A stretch of DNA of 24,379 nt from contig JAFEKR010000134.1 in NCBI GenBank assembly GCA_019022495.1, positions 1-24,379 on the forward strand. The letters run 5' to 3'. Under the pieces are notes generated by a model. It worked only from the letters and a program-made list of their open reading frames with translations. It did no database searches and was not told where the DNA came from. Within the stretch, counting starts at the first letter, position 1. Each line of letters starts with the position of its first letter. Positions 1 through 10,491 of this stretch are shown piece by piece. Made by a program: the position numbers and the translations under genes. The DNA is from Epichloe hybrida (taxonomy: Eukaryota; Ascomycota; Sordariomycetes; Hypocreales; Clavicipitaceae).

Positions 1-1
1 C

Positions 2-1676
2 TACACGTGCTCTGTTGTGGAGTTCAAGAAGGGGGAGCTCGCTGTCAAATCTACTGCATGGGACCGCAACTTTGGTGGCCGTGACTTTGATAAAGCCCTC
101 GTTGATCATCTGGCCAAGGAATTCAAGGAAAAATTCAAGGTCGACATTTACACCCACGGCCGAGCTATGGCTCGCACCATTGCGGCCGCCGAGAAGACAA
201 AGAAGATCTTGTCCGCCAATCAGCAGGCTCCTGTCAATATCGAGTCTCTCATGAACGATGTCGATGTCTCCGCGATGATAACTCGCCAGGACTTCGAAGC
301 TATGATTGAGCCCATTCTGGCGCGTACCCACGTGCCTTTGGAGCAGGCTCTGGCTCAAGCCAAGCTCACCAAGGATGATATCGATGTGATCGAGATCGTT
401 GGTGGTGGCTCGCGCTTACCAGCTCTAAAAGAGCGTATCCAGGCGTTCTTTGGAAGAACTCTTTCCTATACCATGAACGCTGATGAAGCCATTGCCCGTG
501 GATGCGCGTTTAGCTGTGCCATCCTATCCCCGGTGTTCCGTGTTCGTGACTTCTCCGTCCAAGATGTCATCAGCTACGCAATCGAATTTGCATGGGAGAA
601 GGCCGCCGATATCCCTGATGAAGACACCAGCCTGACTGTCTTCAACAAGGGCAACGTTCTGCCTTCCACAAAAATTCTAACGTTCTATCGCAAGCAGCCT
701 TTCGACTTGGAAGCTAGGTACGCCAGACCCGAGGATCTTCCCGGAAAGCAGAACCCATGGATTGGTCGATTTTCCGTCAAAGGCGTCAAGGCTGAGGGAA
801 AGGATGAGTTCATGATTTGCAAGCTCAAGGCTCGCGTCAACATTCACGGAGTTCTTAATGTGGAAACCGGCTACTATGTTGAAGACCAGGAAGTTGAGGA
901 AGAGGTCAAGGAAGACGAGAAAGAAGATGCCGAGAAGAAGGACGCCGACGTAAGTATTTACACACTTGTTCACCTGATCCGTCAAAGTTTGAGTACTGAA
1001 ATGCGACATCAAGGCTATGGACACCGATAAGAAAGACGAGGCCTCTAAGAAGACGCAAAAGGTCAAGAAGCAGGTTCGGAAGGGCGACCTGCCTATTTCT
1101 AGCGGCACCTCCTCTCTGGACACTGCTCAAAAGGCCGCTCTGAGCGAGCAGGAGGCAGCCATGGTCATGGAGGACAAGCTCGTTGCCGATACGGAGGAAA
1201 AGAAGAACGAGCTCGAGACGTACATCTACGACCTACGTGCCAAGCTGGATGAGCAGTATGCCGAGTTCACTAACGAGGAGGAGAAAGCATCGATCAAGAG
1301 CAAATTGGAGGCTGCAGAGGTAAGTTTCAAAAACCATGTTTCATATTAGTAGACTTCGAGGCTCACATATTCTCCACAGGATTGGCTCTACGACGAGGGC
1401 GATGATGCATCAAAGGGTGTCTACGTCGCCAAGCTGGAGGAGTTAAGAGCTCTTGCTGGCCCAATTGTTCAGCGCCACTTTGAGAAAGTCGAAGCTGAAC
1501 GACGTGCCGTCCAGGAACGCCTCGAGGCAGAACAGGCTGCCAAAAGAGCCGCCGAGGAAGAGGCTCGCAAGGCTGCTGAGGCTGAAAAGGCTGCTCAACA
1601 AACTGAAGGCGATCAGGAGATGAAGGACGCTGACACAGCTCAGCCCGATGTGGAGGAAGCTGCTGAGCAGAAATAA
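2..1676 (+). CDS. SSE1: Hsp110-family chaperone (Hsp88/Sse1 type), 5' end outside the window
   Basis: Cytosolic Hsp110 proteins act as nucleotide exchange factors for Hsp70 and as holdases for unfolded proteins. The window starts inside the ATPase domain and is open from base 2. Exons are 2-949, 1014-1319 and 1380-1676; both introns (64 and 60 nt) are GTAAGT...AG, phase 0. The visible 516 residues show, in order, the end of the nucleotide-binding domain (FGGRDFD, MNDVDVS and EIVGGGSRLPAL, near residues 23, 81 and 131), a substrate-binding beta domain, a long acidic Glu/Lys/Asp insertion around residues 295-330 typical of Hsp110 rather than Hsp70, and an alpha-helical C-terminus (TYIYDLRAKLDEQY, WLYDEGDDA). 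The end is Ala/Glu-rich and lacks the EEVD tail of cytosolic Hsp70, as expected for Hsp110. It converges on the eIF5B gene. The yeast symbol is given by orthology; Neurospora names it hsp88. Confidence 0.93.
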
Positions 1677-2625
1677 ATTAGACCCCTTCGGTCTTACGAA
1701 AGCATCGCACGGATATACGGGACATCAGTAGATTTGACGAGACGGGAAAGGTGGCATCAGCACAAGTTCAAAAAAGAAGAAAGAATAATCGTACACAAGG
1801 AGGGTTGGCTGAGGTGTTCATGGCCGGTATACAACGTGATCAGGACGGGGCATTCCCCGAAAAGTAGTATAGAATAGTTTGGTCAAGAATCTGTTTGTTT
1901 TATATGTATGGGCACCGGGCCACTCCCGAGGGTGTGCTGCTTGCTAATGGAGAATGGAACCAACATGGCAATCAATATTGTCGGTTAATATTTCATCGCG
2001 TTCTCTCATGTGCTGTGTTGTGCCCGGAATGGAAATCTGCGTACTCCAAGACGTGGAAACGACTGCCGGAAAGCGCGAAAACGAAAGAAATGGGATTCAT
2101 CAGACGATATCTCGTGGACAGTCAAAGCCAATGGACATGATGGACATTGATGTTGTGTGCAAAAGACATCCATGGTCTGCATCCGCAGCTCCGAGAAGAA
2201 CAACAGAGATAACAAATGATAAAAAAGACCTTGATTCCTTTCTCAATACTTTTCCGTCTGAAAAAGATTCTTGCCAGATTAGATACATTTGTCAAAGCAT
2301 ATTCTTCCTTCGTTTCTGACAACTTTTGCATCACAAGTGACTACTGGTCCGCCACTAGTCTAGGCTACTCTTGCAGGGTTTGAGTCCTGAATGCTTACTC
2401 AATCTGTTTGCCTTGCCCGCCCTACTTGCATGTTCAAGCTCTTGCGCGGATGAGCTCTGGCCTGGTGGGAAAACCGTGGTTCCCGTGCATATTCTGTCTC
2501 CTGACTCCTGACTAGGCACATTATTGTCTCGCACACAGTAGAGTTAGGGTGCTGATTCAATAGCAAGCAGTAGTTATCTTCACCTCGCCCAGCGAGGGGC
2601 GGTTGAGACAAGTACACACACGCTT
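1677..2625. other. Intergenic region between convergent 3' ends
   Basis: These 949 bases separate the stop codon of the Hsp110 gene from the stop codon of eIF5B on the other strand, so they should hold two 3' UTRs and their polyadenylation sites. Short open frames occur on both strands, but none has a recognisable protein motif or fungal intron pattern. I see no RNA gene or repeat of note. Confidence 0.6.
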
Positions 2626-5600
2626 CTAGTTTATGTCGAAAAGAGGTTTCAGTTTGATGATGAGTTGCCACTCATCATTGCTGACATCGTTGCGGTAGAA
2701 TTCTTTGAGGCAGTTGATACTCGCTCGAGAAATCATACTGTACAGGCTGTCTGGTTCTTCCAGTTGCCGTCCATACATGGGCTGGTGGCCACCCATCTCG
2801 ATCTTGACAGCAACTGAGGGCTGGCCCTTTTTGCAGACTGGGATCTGCTTGTGGTCTCGCTCGATAGAGGTCCTAAATGACGAGATTCAGCAATGCGACA
2901 TCTCGCTCGATATGCGGCTTGTTTTGACAACAAAAAAAAAAACATGGAGTGGTCGGACACGATGGAACTTACACTCTGCCAAGGCTGATGACCTCTTTAA
3001 CGCCAGTCACAGGGTTGGTCTTGACCGCAGCCATGGGCGTGTTGATCTTGAGCTGGCCCTCAACAACATCGACACCGATGACGATAGGGCTAGTCTTGTT
3101 GAACACCGCCACGGGTTTAAGCACGCAGGGGAAGACGGCCAACATCTTTGACTCCTCCTTCTTCTTCTCCAGCATTTGATCCATGTGCTTGGTGAAGTCA
3201 TCAAACAAGTGGTAAATAATGTCTGCAGTGAAGATCTTGATGCCTTGTTCTTCGGCATAAGATTGTGCTTCCTTATCGACCTTGACATCGAAGCAAAGCA
3301 TCACGGCATAGTCTGGGGCCTTTTCCAACATGATGCCGCTCTGCATGACATCTCTTTTGTAAACAGGGCCGATTCCAACATTTGCCACGGGAATTTTGCA
3401 GTCTTTCAAGAAATCCAGCAAGGCTTCCAAAGAACCAAGGGTGGATGCTTGCACGCTGACGCCACGGCCGGTTTTCTCTACTCTGCTCAACAAGTTTTCC
3501 AAATCAGCGACGACTTCATCTTCAATGTCTTCCTCATCATCATCAGGGCCGACAACCATAAGTCTGGAACCAGCAATGGCACCCTCAAGTCCAGGAGCGC
3601 TGATCTTCACACCGAGCGCAGCCTTAACCTCTTTGTTATGGACATATTGAGACTTCAGACGCAGCTCGCGGAGCGGTGCCGGTGTCAGCAGTGCTCTGAT
3701 GTTGGTCTTGATGGCACCTTCTGTACCACATATCACAATTCGATCGCCTTCCCTGAGAATACCATTCGACAGGACGACATCGATAGTCATACCAAAACCC
3801 TCAATGGCCTTGACCTCAAGGACCGTAGCCTGAACCTCAGAAAGATACATCAGTGAACCAACCATGCGCTCTTGGGTGAGCTGAACGATCAGCTTCAACA
3901 TGTCGGGAATACCCTCACCAGTATGCGCAGAGGTTGGCACCAATGAAACGAACTTGGACATGGACTTGTTTTCGTAGAAAAGCTCCGCGTTGAAACCTTG
4001 CTCAGAAAAGGCCAGTTTAGTCTCGTCCAAACGCTTCTTGAACTCATTGTGGACTGCTTTGTTTTGGAGGGCCAGACTCTCCCGGAAACCATTGTTATCG
4101 ACCTTCTTCCATCCGTAGAGTCTGTCGATCTTGTTCAAAGCGACGATAAAGGGAGTCTTACGATCCCGGAGGAGTCGCATAGACTCCAATGTCTGGGGCT
4201 CCAAACCATGCATAATATCCACGACCAGGATAGCAATGTTGCAAAGTGAAGAACCACGGGAACGTAGATTAGAGAATGACTCGTGACCAGGGGTGTCGAT
4301 GACCAGAAGACCTGGCACTTTGAACTCGAATTCGTTGTTTGGGTTAACCACTGCCGTCTTTTGTCTAATTGCATCGACAGGAAAGTACGTGGCACCAATC
4401 TGCTGTGTAATTCCACCGGCTTCACCTTCTTGAACATTGGTCTGACGGATCTTATCGAGAAGCTTAGTTTTTCCAGTATCGACGTGACCGAGAATGCAAC
4501 AGATGGGAGATCGCAGGTTATCCTTGGACCGTGCAGCCAGTGCAGCTTGATGAGCTTTCTCTCTTCGCTCCGCCGCTTCTTTTTTACGTTGGAGTTCTGC
4601 TTGCCGAGCAGCCGACAGCTCTTCATCCTCGGACTCGTCGTCGTCGTCATCATTGCCGTCTTCCTCCCCGTCCTCTCCATTGATCTTGTTGTCCTTGCCA
4701 CTGGGCTTGGTGTTCTCATCGTCTGAATCTGCGTCCCAGCTATCCTTGACATCGTCATCTGAGGCAGCGGCCGCTTCCCAGTCGTCATCGACGTCGCTTT
4801 CGGCGGCAGCTTTCTCGTCGGCGGCCTTGGCCTCAGCTTCTGCCTTCTCACGTGCAGCTTTCTCCTTGGCGTCCTCAAGAGCTTTCTCGGCTTGAATGCG
4901 AGCTCTCTCAGCAGCTTCGGCGAGAGCAGCTTCTTCGTCAACCTTGTGTGGAAAGGTTAATACGACCATTTGTGCAGTCATGGAGCTAGCTATTCTTGGC
5001 AAAGGACATAAGCTTACCTTGTCATTTCTTCCTTTCTTCTTTTTATTATCGTAGACGACCTTCTTTCTAGGCTCGTCGGCGGACTCTTGAGGGCCCACCT
5101 TGATTCCAGCAGCCAACATTTGCTGCAGTTTTCTCTCATTGCGTGCCTTCTCCTCTTTCTGGGCCTTGGTGAGGAATTTGCCTTCCTTCTTCAGCTGCTC
5201 GATCTTCTCTTTTTCTTTCTGTTTTTTCAGAGCCTTGGCCTCTTCTCTCCGTTTTATTTCCTCTTCCTCCAACTTCTCTTCTTGCTCTGCTCGGGCTTTG
5301 GCTTCAGCGAGAAGGCGTTCTTCTTCTTCTTTTCGCTTGCGCAACTCTTCCTGTTGCTTCTGGATCAAAGCAAGGTGAGCTGGCAGCTTCTTCTTCTTGC
5401 CTCCGGCTTCTGAGGCAGGTTCTGTGGTGGTGGCAGCGGTGACGGGTTCAACATCCTTAGCAGGCGTTGCTTTGGCCGGCTCTGCGGCTTTGGCCGGGGC
5501 TGATGTCTTCTTCTTCGTAGCCTAAGTTCAAGGAGGGCATTTCGCGTCAATAGGATGAATGAATGGACCCCAGATCGGCAGGATATCATTGGAGACACCA

Positions 5601-6092
5601 AGGGGTACCAGGGAACGAGCAACATACCTGTTCCTTCTTGCGTTGCTTCTCGCGTTCCTTCTTCAACTTTTCCTTCTCGGCTTTTGTGAGAACCTTCCCA
5701 GACCCGGCATCGTCTCCGTCTGCGGCGTCATCCTTTCTAGCTGCAGGCTTCGCCTTGCCACCTTTTCCCTTCTTCTCGGGTAAGGCGAATTCATCATCTA
5801 GAGTAGCTTCCTGCGGTGCCTTGTTGGATATATCGTTTAGTGGTTCGGAGCTGGGCGCGTCCTCTCCTTGAATAAAATCGTCATCTGCGAGGCCCTTCTT
5901 CTTTCGTCTTTCCTTGTTTTTTCGCAGCATAGCCATCAAACCACCTCCGCCGGCGGTATCATCATCGCCGTTCGCCTCGGGGGCAGCATCGTTTGCGTCC
6001 ACCGCAGTCTCGTGAGTGGTCGGGATGGTCTCTCCTAGATCGGCTTCCCAGTCGTCCTGGGCTTTCTTGTTGCCCTTCTTCTTCGGCGGCAT
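2626..6092 (-). CDS. FUN12: Translation initiation factor eIF5B (GTPase, IF2 homologue)
   Basis: eIF5B is the GTPase that promotes 40S-60S subunit joining with initiator tRNA. Exons in coding order are 6092-5628, 5521-5018, 4942-2973 and 2872-2626, giving 1061 aa, close to the roughly 1000 aa of yeast Fun12. Introns are 106, 75 and 100 nt, all GT-AG. The start [10 protein letters not shown]...DDWEADLGE is typical of fungal eIF5B. Residues 1-450 are a charged Lys/Glu/Asp-rich, coiled-coil-like tail. The G domain follows with G1 GHVDTGKT (about 475), G2 GGITQQIG (about 499), G3 DTPGHESF (about 539) and G4 NKID (about 593). Domains II-IV follow, ending in a final exon with [21 protein letters not shown] and FDIN. 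The third intron splits a Val codon and carries a 12-13 nt poly-T run (coding strand) close to its donor. The 75-nt second intron has no in-frame stop (see findings). Confidence 0.96.
4943..5017 (-). other. Stop-free 3n intron of eIF5B
   Basis: The second intron of eIF5B begins GTAAGC and ends CACAAG on the minus strand. It is 75 nt, in phase 0, and contains no stop in the host frame, so retention would add 25 residues between the Lys-rich segment and [10 protein letters not shown]. The added stretch ([12 protein letters not shown]...) is hydrophobic and unlike the charged surroundings, which argues that it is normally spliced out. Confidence 0.7.
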
Positions 6093-6632
6093 CTTGGCGA
6101 TGGTCCAGTCGTGCAGTGCAGCAAGCTCTTGAAACCAGATTACACGAGGGCTAAATAAAGAGGACCTTTGAAGACACAAAAGGGTGGGAAGAGAGAGTGG
6201 GACAAAAGATGATGTCAGATCGTGGATGGGTTGGTGGGATGGGATAGGACGCTAAAAAAAAATAAAAAAACCTTGGTCATTTGCTTGCCCGCCCGCCCGC
6301 CTGCCTGACTTTTTGCTGGGCGGCTTTTTGGGGGTGGAGGGGTCAACTTGGTAGTAGCGGCGGCGGTGGTTCTCGTCATTGATTGACGTTGACATTTTCC
6401 AATAGCATCAGGGGAGGTACCACGGGGGGCAAATCTGGGACAGTCATGTCGACAACAGTCAGCAATTCTCAGGTTCTTTGACTGTGAATTTTAAACAACG
6501 ACTCTGTAGACATGTCGAGTAACAGCTCTGCTCACTTGTGCTCTTGGTGCCAATTCGTCCGCTGCGCACAATTTCATGTGCCTCGGTGCATGCAGGGGAA
6601 GAAATCAAGTTTTAAAAGGTAGTGGCCGAATG
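6093..6632. other. eIF5B upstream region / 3' flank of the MMS1_N-family gene
   Basis: This 540-bp gap should hold the eIF5B promoter and 5' UTR (reading leftward) and the 3' UTR of the next minus-strand gene. It contains an A-rich stretch near 6254-6270 and five tandem GCCY tetramers at 6287-6306. I see no gene. Confidence 0.5.
6287..6306. repeat. GCCY tetranucleotide microsatellite, five units
   Basis: Three GCCC units are followed by two GCCT units, about 180-195 bp upstream of the eIF5B start codon. It is a simple repeat in the promoter region; any regulatory role is unknown. Confidence 0.75.
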
Positions 6633-9600
6633 TTACAAGACTGGTGCCAGAAGATAGTCGAGCACGTCGTATCCCAGCCTGAAGTATGCATCCTGTCGCT
6701 CTTCTTCTGAGTGCCCGATACCGTCTCTGAAATCCTCTGTCCATCGACCTCTTTCGAGCCCGTCGAGATACTCGCGGAAGAGATCCAAACCATCACCTTT
6801 TCCAACTATCCTCCTCAGCAGCCGATGCTCCAGGCACTGGCTCAACACATCGCCGTTTATATGCATCAGCCTAGGGTGCAACCGTGGCTCGATATCAAGC
6901 CCTTCATCCGAATTCATGCTCTCAGAATCTGATGAGCTGCTCTCAGCGGGGGTCAAATGTGAAATTCGTTGTGCCAAATTCTGTATCAATCTCAAGAATC
7001 GCCATAGCTCTTCGCTTAGTAAAGTAAAGTGTCGAAGTGAGCCATCAAGAGACACTCAAGCTGCATCTGCCCCATCTAAATCAATATTGCATTTGCTTGT
7101 GGGCAGCATCTCCATCTCTGGATTCCAACTTGTTGACCGAAATAATGAGCAGTCTCCCATCCTTGGTGCCTACAAGCAGAAAAGCAAACGTTTTGCCGTC
7201 TTTCACATAAAGCCATTCACTGAGGCCATATATTCGGTCTCCAGGGTGTCCGAGGCCGGATACGAACTGCGAGGTATTTTTGTTCTTGTCTGAGGCAGTC
7301 GCGATATGATATCCGGACTCTGGATCAACAAATGCTAGTGTGGGTTTGTCATCCAGGAGCATGGCCACCACTAGACAATTCCAAGCGTGGGAGAAAATGA
7401 TTCGAGTTGGCGTTCCATTGAGTGGAAGACATCTTTGGGTTTCCAAAGGCTCAGATGCTCTGACAAGCTGAGGCCGAGGCTGAAAGCCGAATGAACCTGA
7501 GGTGAAGACATGGAGGAGTCATTGGAATCTGTCAACCATATGAAGTTCTTGGATTTGAATCTGAACTTTGAATCTGAAAATTGTGACATCATGACGAGGT
7601 TGTTATCGGCGCACGCCATGGCTGCGGCTCCGCCATCGAAGGAGCCTTGGACTGGGAAAACGTCCACCGGAGCGACGCCCATCACTTCGCTGATCCAACT
7701 TATAAGCTGACATTGCTGATCACATATTCTAACTGTAAGCATATGTCCACATCGGGTTCCGGCAACAAATGTGACAGTGTTGACGCCTGCGTCGACTGCG
7801 CAAATACTCGTTAATGGTTCAAATGCGTGGAGGTCACCCGCTGGTTCTTGTAATGATTGGCCCTCTGCGAAGCCCAATTAGGTCAGTCAGTCACCTGTTC
7901 AGGTCGTCTGAGCGTGGAAAAGGGGTCAAATACTTGTCTTCCTGTCTAAAGCCTGGGCGACAATAACCTTGCCATCCAACGAGTACGCGGATATCCAAGA
8001 GGTGCCATCCACAACGGAGCCCGCAATCACAAATTTATTTCCGGCAATACCGAGAACCGACACACACGTCACCTCCCCAGGAACATCCCAGCTTTTAACA
8101 AGATTTATTTCCATTCCATTGATATTGATGGTGTGAATCTGAGACGCTGAGCTGCTGCTCGTGGTGGTGAGGGCAACAATGTCATTTCCGCAAAAGGCGT
8201 TCTCCGCAGTTATATTTCCCATATGAAGGATCTCATCAAGAGAGTGGTGAGAATTGTGCGAGGCCGATAAAAGAGAGATGGACCTTTCTGTTACCTGAAC
8301 TATGGGTCCAGAATCAGTCTGGTAGGCATCCAACGTTCGGGAAACCAGGTCAAATCCAGTATTGTCAGCTTCCAACAAGTCGACCTGGGCGAAATCTTTG
8401 GAGAATTGAAGGACAATAGACGAATTTGGAAGGGCCAATAGACCGTAAAGGCCATTGCCACCACCGGGGCCGCCGTCCATGGAAAACCCCCATGAGCGCT
8501 TTGTTGGTTCGCCTGAATCAATGTCCAATCCGATTCTGCCTTGAATCCCCCATCGCCACTGAGTCAAGGTGCCCTTTAGTCCACGCCCAGAAGCACTGAA
8601 CAAGCTGTCGGGTTTCAAAAAGGATCTATTCGGCTCTGGTAACGAGCTCCTTGGAGATCGCCAGCTGGACGTTGCCACGTCAACTACCGGTGACCAGTTC
8701 GGCAGCACACCAACTCGTTCAAGGTCGGTCCTCGGTGCCAGCTTGCAAATTTCTTCAGTCAGCACAGAGTTTCATAACGAGTGAAAAGTGGTCAAAGACC
8801 TATTAGAGAATCAAGGAGGGCTTATACCTTCCAGATGCCGCCCGGACCAGAGTCGCCGCCAATGATGAGAACATCGGTAAAAACATCGTATGCCGTGGTG
8901 AAAGCCGTGTTAATGTTGGTATCCAGGCAGCCCACATTGGTAACGGACGGGACCAACTCCGGAGCATCAATTTCGACGTGAATTATCGCTCCGTCCTCGC
9001 GTGCCAAGTATATAATATCGGTCTTTTCAAAGTACTTCTTACGACGGAATGGTCGGGACCATGCCGTCCACAATGGCTTCCCTTGGCCATGGTGCAAATG
9101 CGTTCTCCCAGGCGTATCTGTTTCTAGCACTTCAAACACTGCAGCGCCGGAAAGACAGTTCTTCACTATGCCGATATCGGGTTGTGAAACAGCAAAGAAT
9201 GCGGTGTTGAATCTCAGAGGAATGAGAAGGGATGGCATACGGTGTTCTTTGGGCAGCCTGTTACCGACTTTTTCCTCGGCGAAGACGTCTTTGAGACTGT
9301 CGCCGACCTCCCATTCGTATGTCACCATGCGAGAGACCGGTTCAGCAGAAGTTCTGTCCTTTCTTGTGACGATCAGCAGAAGAATGATGTGATAGTCATC
9401 CTCAGGTCGCGGGTAAAGGAATTCGAGCTTATGTATGACCCCTTGTATGGCACGTATTCTAGTTGATTTGACAGGTTCGAGAGATCCTTGTAGGCGATAT
9501 CGTTCATGTATATCTCGCATTGACCGCAGCTCGTACATGACCAGAATACCGTCCGGTGATGCCGCAGCCATATATCGTGACGACGGATCAACGGAAAGAT

Positions 9601-10491
9601 GATAGCCCAAGTAGGCGAGGTTCTTGGGGCTTTCATGCTTGTTCACGACGAAGTCTAGAGTTGAATCTTGGTTCCGGCGAAGGCAGACGTAGACAGTGTC
9701 TCCACTCTCAAGTATCAACACTAACAACTGCGGTGGCGGAGTTTGAACTTGGGCAGCGTCGCCTGTTTCGAACGGATCCTGCATCAACGTGTCTTCGTCT
9801 TCCGGCTTGACGGTGTTTGCCGGGTCATCATCATCCAAGCCATGCTGAAGTGAATCTCCGATCACTGCAGCGCCTCTTATTCGGAAACGAAAATTGCTTT
9901 TCCGTGCGACCTCATGAACTTGACCATCGCGTCGAAGCTCACTTATTTGAACAAAATGATCCTATCACAATGGTTAACAAACTGTGGATAGTCTCGATAC
10001 TTGTGTGTTTCTTGTTGTTAACTTCCGATGGCTTGTTGAGAACCAATTGGTTGTAGGGGGCCCCAGAGTTGTCCGAGCAGTGTTTTAGAGGTCAGACTGA
10101 GTATGGAAATAATGTTCCGTGATTTCCATAACCTCAAGGTCCACCACCACCCTGGTTGACAAGGGTTGTCAAAACGGAATCGTGTAGCTTTCATGTGCCA
10201 TGATGTAGGAAGAAGGACAATACCGAATCATCAGAGGAAAGGAGAAAAGGAGAAAAAGAGAAAAGGAGAAAATCATAGGAAAGACGAAGTGCAATGACGT
10301 ACTCCAATGAAGGCAATATCGTTATGAGCCTCTGATCTAAGTCGGGCCGGAAGAATCCAATGAACAATTGGACTCTCTACTATGGTTCGAGACAGAATGC
10401 CGCAGCTTGGGGGATCTGGATGGGATGTTGCAGCTGCTTTAGGGGTTGCTGATGCTTTCAGGGCAGCCTGGAGGTTGACTGTCTGGGTCAC
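6633..10491 (-). CDS. MMS1_N/CPSF_A-family beta-propeller protein (DDB1-like), 3' part apparently disrupted
   Basis: The family includes Mms1, DDB1, CPSF160 and SF3b130: large WD-like triple propellers that act as adaptors, for example in cullin ligases. The exact role of this fungal member is not clear from sequence. Exons 10491-10303, 9961-8828 and 8741-7934, then one starting at 7864, join cleanly through introns of 341, 86 and 69 nt and encode an N-terminal propeller (SPIVHWILPARLR, HNDIAFIG, ESGDTVYVCLR), a middle propeller (VGVLPNWSPVVDV) and its continuation (TFVAGTRCGHML, WLTDSND). Beyond that, family-like sequence continues in a second frame (PLNGTPTRIIFSH, LAFVDPESG, KDGRLLI, to a stop at 7083-7081) and then in a third frame (VSLDGSLRHFTLLSEELWRFLRLIQNLA, MHINGDVL) to 6633. 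No canonical intron joins these three blocks. Reading straight on in the first frame ends at 7371 and gives 874 aa. It may be a pseudogene or carry sequence errors; the gene identity is safe, the 3' structure is not. Confidence 0.75.
7053..7130 (-). other. Apparent deletion junction and in-frame TGA in the CPSF_A part
   Basis: KDGRLLIISVNKLE belongs to the early CPSF_A region and DGSLRHFTLLSEELWRFLRLIQNLA to its last helical part. In DDB1-like proteins these are separated by roughly 200 residues; here only about 60-80 nt lie between them. The downstream frame can be followed upstream as GADAA, then TGA (7058-7056), then VSLDGS; a Gly is usual at the TGA position, so a GGA-to-TGA change is plausible. 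The only nearby GT dinucleotides (GTCAAC, GTTGGA) do not give a phase-compatible intron that keeps the conserved residues. Confidence 0.5.
7374..7518 (-). other. Frame change inside the MMS1_N-family gene
   Basis: The upstream frame runs through NDSSMSSPQVHSAF and stops at 7373-7371. The next frame, which carries the conserved GTPTRIIFSH segment, is open only from 7518, after a TGA at 7521-7519. The switch must lie in this interval and equals a 1-nt loss or a 2-nt gain. One possible intron (7496-7450, 47 nt, phase 0) would fix it, but its donor is GTTCAT and it has no good branch point, so I favour an indel or a sequence error. Confidence 0.6.
9962..10302 (-). other. Long first intron of the MMS1_N-family gene with purine repeat
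   Basis: This 341-nt phase-0 intron (GTACGT...GATAG, coding strand) joins HNDIAFIG to DHFVQISEL. It is several times longer than the other introns here. On the + strand, 10229-10275 is almost pure purine with repeated GGAGAAAA-type units, which places a pyrimidine tract near the 5' end of the intron in the transcript. Confidence 0.7.

Noticed and set aside
3176..3856. A 226-codon frame antisense to eIF5B
   Set aside because: It is the reverse-strand shadow of strongly conserved eIF5B coding sequence.
4135..4941. A 268-codon frame on the same strand as eIF5B but out of frame
   Set aside because: It overlaps the G domain of eIF5B in another frame and has a biased Arg/Lys/Thr/Ser composition, as expected for a shadow frame.
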